A stretch of DNA of 37,997 nucleotides from Paucilactobacillus nenjiangensis (lineage in GTDB: Bacteria > Bacillota > Bacilli > Lactobacillales > Lactobacillaceae). Below, piece after piece: positions 32,789-37,997 of this stretch. The position numbers and the translations under genes were made by a program. The DNA is taken from positions 1 to 37,997 of the forward strand of contig NZ_BJEB01000015.1 of assembly GCF_005405445.1 (NCBI RefSeq), in the 5' to 3' direction. The notes under the pieces were generated by a model. It did no database searches and was not told where the DNA came from. It saw nothing but the letters and a program-made list of their open reading frames with translations. How positions within the stretch are numbered: position 1 is the first letter of the stretch; each line of letters opens with the position of its first letter.

Positions 32789-32800
32789 TGAAACGGTTAA
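32789..32800. promoter_or_regulatory. LacI-type operator OC (weaker copy)
   Basis: TGAAACGGTTAA matches the OB operators at 10 of 12 positions; the right half CGGTTAA is exact. It lies in the divergent region between the PRD gene and operon C. Confidence 0.5.
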
Positions 32801-32865
32801 CTAAGGGGGATAATGGTACTGTTTTTTTATTATAGGTGGGCATATTATTTATCTATACCAAGACA

Positions 32866-32879
32866 TGTAAGCGCATACA
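32866..32879 (+). promoter_or_regulatory. cre box before operon C
   Basis: TGTAAGCGCATACA is a full match to WGNAANCGNWNNCA, 38 bases before the ulaG start. TACAGT (32876-32881) could serve as -10, but no good -35 stands 17 bases before it, which would fit an activator-dependent promoter. Confidence 0.72.
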
Positions 32880-32916
32880 GTTTATTGGAATAATTAAATA
32901 GGACGGTAATTGAATT

Positions 32917-33990
32917 ATGACTAAACCTAAAAATATTCAAGAGGCAACAAGAGAAAATTGGATTCAGAATACATTTCCAGAATGGGGTACTTGGTTAAAT
33001 GAAGAAATTGAAAAGTCTGTTGTGCCTGAAAGCAATTTTAGAATGTGGTGGTTAGCAAATAATGGTGTTTGGCTTAAAACACATGAGGATACCAATATTT
33101 TAGTTGACTTATGGAACGGAACTGGCAAGCAAACTCATGGGAATGGACTCATGAAAGATGGACATCAAATGATGAGAATGAGTGGCGTGCGGGAGATGCA
33201 ACCTAACTTACGGCTCCAACCATTTGTCATAGACCCTTACGCAGTCAAAAACGTTGATGCTTTGCTAGTTACACATATCCATTCCGATCATTTGGACATT
33301 AATACTGCTGCTGCGGTTTTGCAAAATAGTGGTCCTGACACTAAGTTTATAGGTCCACAAGCAGTAGTAGATATTTGGAAAGGCTGGGGTGTTCCTGAAG
33401 ACAGAACCATCGTAGTTCATCCTGGTGATGAAGTTAAAGTTAAGTCAGTTACAATCAAAGCATTAGAAGCATTTGACCGCACTGCATTACTCACTGTTTC
33501 AAAAGAAGAAAAGATTGCTGGTCATTTACCACAGGATATGAACGAAATAGCCGTCAATTATTTGTTCAAGACTTCGGGTGGTAATTTGTACCATGCAGCG
33601 GATTCACATATGTCAAATATGTTTGCAAAGCATGGTAATGAAAATAAGGTCGATGTAGAAATAATCAACTATGGTGAGAATCCCAGAGGTATTACAGATA
33701 AAGTAACATCAATTGATGTTCTACGATCTGCTGAAGATTTAAAAACAAATGTTGTTATTCCTGTACATTATGATATTTGGTCAAATTTTGATGCAGATCC
33801 GCAAGAAATTGTGAAATTGTGGCAGATGAAAAAAGATACTCTAGATTACAAGTTTCATCCCTTTGTTTGGAAAGTTGGTGGAAGTTACACGTATCCACAA
33901 GATAAGGAAAAAATTCAATTCCATTATAATCGAGGTTTCAAGGATGTATTTACACATGAGAACGATGTTCCGTTTACATCCTTCTTGTAG
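32917..33990 (+). CDS. ulaG: L-ascorbate-6-phosphate lactonase
   Basis: Cytosolic metallo-beta-lactamase-fold hydrolase, 357 residues, opening L-ascorbate-6-P to 3-keto-L-gulonate-6-P. The metal motif HxHxDH is intact (His120, His122, Asp124, His125 in HIHSDHLD). Downstream ligands are likely in AADSHMSN and VIPVHYDIW. The length is close to that of E. coli UlaG (354). First gene of operon C; AGGACGG precedes the ATG. The following PTS genes make the substrate, so the assignment is strong. Confidence 0.94.
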   Translation: MTKPKNIQEATRENWIQNTFPEWGTWLNEEIEKSVVPESNFRMWWLANNGVWLKTHEDTNILVDLWNGTGKQTHGNGLMKDGHQMMRMSGVREMQPNLRLQPFVIDPYAVKNVDALLVTHIHSDHLDINTAAAVLQNSGPDTKFIGPQAVVDIWKGWGVPEDRTIVVHPGDEVKVKSVTIKALEAFDRTALLTVSKEEKIAGHLPQDMNEIAVNYLFKTSGGNLYHAADSHMSNMFAKHGNENKVDVEIINYGENPRGITDKVTSIDVLRSAEDLKTNVVIPVHYDIWSNFDADPQEIVKLWQMKKDTLDYKFHPFVWKVGGSYTYPQDKEKIQFHYNRGFKDVFTHENDVPFTSFL

Positions 33991-34027
33991 AAAAATGTAA
34001 ATTTAAAATGAAATGAAGGTGTAAAAA

Positions 34028-34501
34028 TTGAGCATGTTGAATTATTTTTATGATAATGACTTGATTAGAATCTACAAAAATCAACCGAAAGATTGGCGAG
34101 ACTCTTTAAAGATTTCAAGTGAAAATTTGGTTAGTAAGGATATTATCACTGAAGAATACGTTAACGAAATAATTAATAATGTTGAGACAAATGGAGCGTA
34201 CATCGTTATTGTGCCGGGAGTTGTGATGCCACATGCTCTTGCAACTGGACCTGGCGTTCTTGATACTGGCATAAGCTTTTCAAAATTCGAGGAACCTGTT
34301 TCGTTTGAAAAAGATAATCCGGAAAAACAAGGGAAATTATTTTTTACACTGGCTGCAAAGGATGAAGAACAACATTTAAAGAATATTCAAGATTTAATGG
34401 AATTATTGCTGACAGAAGGAATGATTGAGGCACTGTCGGGTATAGAAACGATGGAAGATTATGAACATGTTATGAGGGACTTTGAAACTGCTGGAAGTTA
34501 A
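34028..34501 (+). CDS. ulaC: PTS ascorbate-specific EIIA component, TTG start
   Basis: Soluble EIIA of the mannitol/fructose-like type in the ascorbate PTS, 157 residues. It takes phosphate from HPr on the histidine in VVMPHALATGPGV (His69 with the TTG start) and passes it to EIIB. The TTG at 34028 stands 7 bases after GAAGGTG; an ATG two codons later is the alternative and changes little. It lies between the lactonase and EIIC genes. Confidence 0.9.
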   Translation: MSMLNYFYDNDLIRIYKNQPKDWRDSLKISSENLVSKDIITEEYVNEIINNVETNGAYIVIVPGVVMPHALATGPGVLDTGISFSKFEEPVSFEKDNPEKQGKLFFTLAAKDEEQHLKNIQDLMELLLTEGMIEALSGIETMEDYEHVMRDFETAGS

Positions 34502-34522
34502 TGAAATGTGAGGTGTTGCAAA

Positions 34523-36034
34523 ATGAAAACTGTACTGGATGGAATATTTGCGGTTTGGAGTTACTTTGCTAGTAATATATTGACCCAACCTGCATACATG
34601 ATTGGATTTATTGTATTAATTGGATACTTATTAGAAAAAAAGCCAATTTATGAATGCTTGGCAGGATTTTTAAAAGCGACAGTCGGTTACATGATTTTAA
34701 TGGTTGGGTCAAATGGATTGGTTAACAGTTTTAGACCAATTTTGACTGGACTTAAGGATAGATTCCATTTAACGGCAACAGTTATTGATCCGTATTTTGG
34801 GCAAAATGCCGTGACAGATGGTGTTATGAAGACATTTGGACGATCATTCGGAGATGTAATGATTTTATTGCTTATTGCATTTGTATTTAATATTTTGTTA
34901 GTGCGGTTTTCAAAATACACAAAAATGCGCGCGGTATTTACAACTGGTAATGTACAAGTTCAGCAAGCAGCAACGGGATTTTGGATTTTATTATTTGCTA
35001 TTCCAAGTTTAAATCGCATTGAAGTCTTGCTAGTTATGGGCGTTTTACTAGGATTGTATTGGGCGGTAGGATCAAATTTAACAATCAAACCAGTACAACA
35101 ATTGACTGACGGTGGGGGTTTTGCCGTTGCGCACCAACAAATGTTTGGTATTGCGTTAGTTGCGTGGATTTCTGATAAATTTAAAAGCAAAAACGAGGGC
35201 GAAGGAAAAAAGAAGGCCAAACGGCTTGAAGATGTTGAACTCCCCGGCTTTTTAAAAATTTTTAACGAAAACATGGTGGCAACCGCAATCTTAATGTTCA
35301 TGTTCTTTGGAATTATCATGTTAGTTTTGGGTAAAAGCTATTTCAGCGGAGTTTACGCATCGTCTGATGGAGTATCGGGATTAGCACCTAAAGCCAGTTT
35401 CTTTTTCTATATTCTTACAACTTCATTAGGGTTCGCTGTTAATTTGGCAATCCTACAATTAGGAGTACGTACCTTCGTTGGGGAACTTACTGAGAGTTTC
35501 ACTGGAATTAGTGATACTATTCTTCCAAATTCGGTACCTGGTATTGATGTTGCAGCAACATTTGCGTTTGGTGAACAAAATGCTGTCACAATTGGTTTCT
35601 TATTTGGAGCTTTAGGACAATTTTTGGCAATTGGTGCTCTAATATTGTTCCATTCTCCAACGATTATTATTGCAGGATTTATTCCTCTATTCTTTGATAA
35701 TGCGGTCTTTGGAGTTATTGCCAACAATAGATCTGGTGCAAAGGCAGCAATGATATTACCTTTCTTCTCTGGAATAATTCAAGTTTGTGGAGCAGCACTT
35801 ATTTCTACTTGGATTGGAATGTCTAAATTCGGAGGATACCTTGGCATGTTCGATTGGGACACACTTTGGCCAGCATTTACGGTCATCCTGAAGTACCTAG
35901 GATACTTTGGTATTGCAGTTGTGGCACTGATTTTGATAATTATTCCACAAATTCAATATCGAAAAGATCCGAAAAACTATTTCTTGATGGTTGAAGATTA
36001 TGATGCCTATAAAGAAGCTAAAAAAAATAAATAA
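34523..36034 (+). CDS. ulaA: PTS ascorbate-specific EIIC permease
   Basis: Integral membrane EIIC of the ascorbate-galactitol superfamily, 503 residues with about 11-12 membrane segments, which carries L-ascorbate across the membrane for phosphorylation by EIIB. Typical pieces are MVGSNGLVNSFRPI near residue 55, DPYFGQNAVTDGV near 92 and a long cytoplasmic loop with a basic patch (KNEGEGKKKAKR) near 230. I start at ATG 34523, after GAGGTGTTGC; an in-frame GTG at 34508 overlaps that site. Slightly longer than E. coli UlaA (465), mostly at the C-terminal end and the central loop. Confidence 0.92.
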   Translation: MKTVLDGIFAVWSYFASNILTQPAYMIGFIVLIGYLLEKKPIYECLAGFLKATVGYMILMVGSNGLVNSFRPILTGLKDRFHLTATVIDPYFGQNAVTDGVMKTFGRSFGDVMILLLIAFVFNILLVRFSKYTKMRAVFTTGNVQVQQAATGFWILLFAIPSLNRIEVLLVMGVLLGLYWAVGSNLTIKPVQQLTDGGGFAVAHQQMFGIALVAWISDKFKSKNEGEGKKKAKRLEDVELPGFLKIFNENMVATAILMFMFFGIIMLVLGKSYFSGVYASSDGVSGLAPKASFFFYILTTSLGFAVNLAILQLGVRTFVGELTESFTGISDTILPNSVPGIDVAATFAFGEQNAVTIGFLFGALGQFLAIGALILFHSPTIIIAGFIPLFFDNAVFGVIANNRSGAKAAMILPFFSGIIQVCGAALISTWIGMSKFGGYLGMFDWDTLWPAFTVILKYLGYFGIAVVALILIIIPQIQYRKDPKNYFLMVEDYDAYKEAKKNK

Positions 36035-36084
36035 TTATTTTACAAATTGCTAAATATAGAAATGAAAGATAGGAGCTTATTATT

Positions 36085-36390
36085 ATGAAAATACTAGTGT
36101 CTTGTGCAAATGGATCAGGAACAAGCTTAATGATGATGAAAAGTGTTCAAAAATCAATGAAAAAACTGGGTATCCCAATTACTGAAATTAATCATACTAG
36201 TATCTCGGAAGGCAAGTCTACAGCTGCCCAGTACGATGCTGTCTTTACACCTTTAAACTTTACAGAAATGTTTGCTGATGCAGAAGCAAAAGGAGTTAAA
36301 GTTGTTGGAGTTAAGAATGTTATGAGTGAACCTGAAATTACTAAACGAATTCAAGAAGAAACAAACTTTGAAGAAAAATTTAAAAAGTGA
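36085..36390 (+). CDS. ulaB: PTS ascorbate-specific EIIB component
   Basis: Small cytosolic EIIB of the lactose/cellobiose-like fold, 101 residues. The phospho-acceptor is Cys7 in the loop VSCANGSGTSLMM, exactly as in UlaB proteins. AGGAGCTTATTATT precedes the ATG. It follows the permease gene and is followed after 10 bases by the decarboxylase gene, so it belongs to operon C. Confidence 0.93.
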   Translation: MKILVSCANGSGTSLMMMKSVQKSMKKLGIPITEINHTSISEGKSTAAQYDAVFTPLNFTEMFADAEAKGVKVVGVKNVMSEPEITKRIQEETNFEEKFKK

Positions 36391-36400
36391 GGTTAAGAAG

Positions 36401-37036
36401 ATGACAAAACCTAATTTACAAATTGCCCTAGATCAAAATACTTTAGCTGATGCTGCAAGAATTGCGCATTTAGCCGGACCAGTAGTTGATATTGTGGAGG
36501 TTGGTACTATTCTGGAATTACAAGCAGGCCAGCAAGCCATAAGTGTGATGAGAGAAATGTTTCCTGATAAAATTATTGCTTCAGATACAAAATGTGCTGA
36601 TGCAGGATCGACTGTCGCGCAAAATTCAAAAGATGCTGGAGCTGATTTAATGACAGTCATTGATTCAGCGACAATTCCAACGATGAAATCAGCCTTATCA
36701 GTTTTGAGTGGAATTCAAGTTGAACTATATAGTGCATGGAATTGGGACTTGGCAAAAGAATGGAAAAAAATTGGGATTGAACAAGTTATTTATCATCAGA
36801 GTCGAGATGCTTTATTAGCTGGAGAAGTTTGGGGTAAAAAAGACTTGGACATTGTTAAAGGATTTATTGAGCTTGGCTTTAAGGTTTCAGTTACTGGTGG
36901 ATTAAATGTAGACACAATTAAGTTATTCGAGGGTGTTCCGGTGTATACATTCATCGCCGGCAGAGCCATTACGGGACAAGATAATCCAAAAGCTGCTGCT
37001 GAGGCCTTTCAAGAAGAAATAAAGAAATACTGGTAA
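36401..37036 (+). CDS. ulaD: 3-keto-L-gulonate-6-phosphate decarboxylase
   Basis: TIM-barrel enzyme of the orotidine-phosphate decarboxylase superfamily, 211 residues, which makes L-xylulose-5-P and CO2. The catalytic residues known from E. coli UlaD fall at the same numbers: Asp11, Glu33, Asp62, Lys64 and Asp67 (SDTKCADAG), with Arg135 in HQSRD. I start at ATG 36401, with GAGGTTAAGAAG before it, because this start reproduces the family numbering. It is the only decarboxylase in the window, so the kinase route of operon B would have to share it if that kinase makes 3-keto-L-gulonate-6-P. Confidence 0.95.
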   Translation: MTKPNLQIALDQNTLADAARIAHLAGPVVDIVEVGTILELQAGQQAISVMREMFPDKIIASDTKCADAGSTVAQNSKDAGADLMTVIDSATIPTMKSALSVLSGIQVELYSAWNWDLAKEWKKIGIEQVIYHQSRDALLAGEVWGKKDLDIVKGFIELGFKVSVTGGLNVDTIKLFEGVPVYTFIAGRAITGQDNPKAAAEAFQEEIKKYW

Positions 37037-37041
37037 TTATT

Positions 37042-37905
37042 ATGGTTAAAATTGGTGTAAATGAAAAATCTTTGCCATTTGAACTAAGTTGGTTTGACAA
37101 GTTAAATTGTGCAAAATCTTGTGGATATTCATTTATTGAATTGTCAATTGATGAAACTGAAGACAGAATATCCAGGCTAGATTGGACAAAAGGGCAACGT
37201 TTAAGCCTAGTTGAAGATGTCATTAATACAGGAGTACCAATTGATACTATGATGCTTTCTGCATTAAGAAAGTTCCCACTAGGTTCTGCAAACGCTGAAA
37301 TATATGATAAGTCTTATGAAATTTGCCAAAAAGCCATAATTTTGGCAAAAGATTTAGGTATACGAAACATTCAAATTGCTGGTTATGACGAATATTATGC
37401 TGCTAAATCGTTGTTAACGCGCGAAAACTTCATTGAAAACCTACGCAGAGTTGTAAATTTTGCATCTGAGAATCAAGTCATGATAGCGATAGAGACAATG
37501 GATGACAAGTTCATTAACTCAATTGCTAAAATTCGAGAAATAAAACAAGAGATTTCATCACCATGGTTGCAAGCCTACCCGGACTTAGGAAATATATCAG
37601 CTTGGCCTGAAAATATTCCAAGCTTAGACTTAGCTGAGGGGCTTGAAAATATTGTATCTGTTCATGTCAAAGATACTTTATCGGTTACAAGTACCTCACC
37701 AGGTAAATTTAAAAATGTACCTTTTGGTGAGGGAGATGTCGAATTCTTCGGGCTCTTTAAAACGCTCAAGCGAATTGGATATAGCGGCACTTTAACAGTT
37801 GAAATGTGGTCAGAAAAAAATGATAATGCTGTTGATTTAATGATTAAAGCCCACACATTTGTGACTGAATTATTAAGCAAAGCAGGATTAAATATAGAAA
37901 ATTAA
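37042..37905 (+). CDS. ulaE: L-xylulose-5-phosphate 3-epimerase, copy 2
   Basis: Second UlaE-family TIM-barrel epimerase, 287 residues, five bases after ulaD. The metal ligands of the family are kept: Glu in IETMDD, Asp in YPDLGN, His in VHVKDT and Glu in TVEMW. By eye it is about half identical to the copy at 29511-30395, so the duplication is old or the copies arrived separately. It has a poor ribosome binding site and probably depends on translational coupling to ulaD. Operon C ends here without a second ulaF, so the last step must come from operon B or from elsewhere in the genome. Confidence 0.9.
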   Translation: MVKIGVNEKSLPFELSWFDKLNCAKSCGYSFIELSIDETEDRISRLDWTKGQRLSLVEDVINTGVPIDTMMLSALRKFPLGSANAEIYDKSYEICQKAIILAKDLGIRNIQIAGYDEYYAAKSLLTRENFIENLRRVVNFASENQVMIAIETMDDKFINSIAKIREIKQEISSPWLQAYPDLGNISAWPENIPSLDLAEGLENIVSVHVKDTLSVTSTSPGKFKNVPFGEGDVEFFGLFKTLKRIGYSGTLTVEMWSEKNDNAVDLMIKAHTFVTELLSKAGLNIEN

Positions 37906-37957
37906 AATTATGTAAAAAATGTGGCTGGGAAAAAACTAATTCCAGACTATAAAAAAT

Positions 37958-37992
37958 AAAGGGACTTTGGAAAAACACTCCAAAGTCCCTTT
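37958..37992 (+). terminator. Terminator of operon C
   Basis: A long perfect stem (AAAGGGACTTTGGA with TCCAAAGTCCCTTT) has a 7-nt loop. The T run is contained in the right arm. Confidence 0.75.
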
Positions 37993-37997
37993 AACTA

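Noticed and set aside
34687-35727. Several open frames on the minus strand inside ulaA
   Set aside because: They are antisense to a well-supported permease gene, and their composition is what a hydrophobic coding strand produces in reverse.
22035-37905. Genomic island with attachment sites around the sugar-acid regulon
   Set aside because: I found no integrase, tRNA gene, flanking direct repeats or transposase at either side; the right end is cut by the window, so transfer cannot be shown.

Overview
The window reads as chromosomal DNA of a low-GC Gram-positive bacterium, most likely a member of the Lactobacillaceae. The evidence is the AT-rich codon use, AGGAGG-type ribosome binding sites, several TTG/GTG starts, cre (CcpA) boxes, and gene families typical of lactobacilli (NapA-type antiporter, LytTR-LiaF pair, PTS ascorbate genes). 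I cannot name a species. No rRNA, tRNA, CRISPR array, insertion sequence or prophage is visible.

Region 1 (about 1-7.1 kb) is ordinary chromosome: a membrane-protein remnant at the left edge, a Na+/H+ antiporter, three hypothetical proteins, an OmpR-type two-component system, and a DedA/PAP2 membrane-lipid pair in which DedA appears to have an internal deletion.

Region 2 (about 7.2-21.8 kb) is a patchwork of small operons with many broken genes. Single lesions disrupt LytTR (nonsense), a lipoprotein (nonsense), an enolase-superfamily dipeptide epimerase (frameshift in an A6 run), a MenA-like prenyltransferase (frameshift) and two short-chain dehydrogenases (one frameshift, one nonsense). Only an N-terminal stub of a pyruvate oxidase remains, joined to an orphan HTH gene. 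Intact genes include LiaF, a quinone-oxidoreductase-like protein, a two-gene membrane/extracytoplasmic propeller operon, a RibD-like reductase, a P-loop GTPase, a VOC protein, MarR and NmrA-like proteins. At 17.24-17.61 kb there is a compact locus with the anatomy of a type I toxin-antitoxin system: a 46-residue hydrophobic peptide whose Shine-Dalgarno region is repeated downstream in a position covered by a predicted convergent small RNA with its own promoter and terminator.

Region 3 (about 22.0-37.9 kb) is a large, intact sugar-acid (L-ascorbate / keto-L-gulonate) regulon in three operons. Operon A carries YhcH, an MFS carrier, a second YhcH and a D-2-hydroxyacid dehydrogenase. Operon B carries a cytosolic FG-GAP-like protein, an FGGY kinase, UlaE and UlaF. 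Operon C carries UlaG, UlaC, UlaA, UlaB, UlaD and a second UlaE. A LacI-type regulator sits between A and B, and a PRD-type regulator lies between B and C. Operons A and B have nearly identical promoters (TTGACT-17-TACAAT) with a cre box over the -10 and two copies of a TTAANCGGTTAA-type operator 99-111 bp apart. A fifth, weaker operator lies between the PRD gene and operon C.

The simplest model is one regulon with two entry routes that meet at UlaD/UlaE/UlaF. The PTS route imports ascorbate as the 6-phosphate, and UlaG opens it to 3-keto-L-gulonate-6-P. The second route imports an unphosphorylated acid or ketose by the MFS carrier, reduces it with the dehydrogenase and phosphorylates it with the FGGY kinase. 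Both end at D-xylulose-5-P. The roles of the two YhcH proteins and of the cytosolic FG-GAP-like protein are not known from the sequence.
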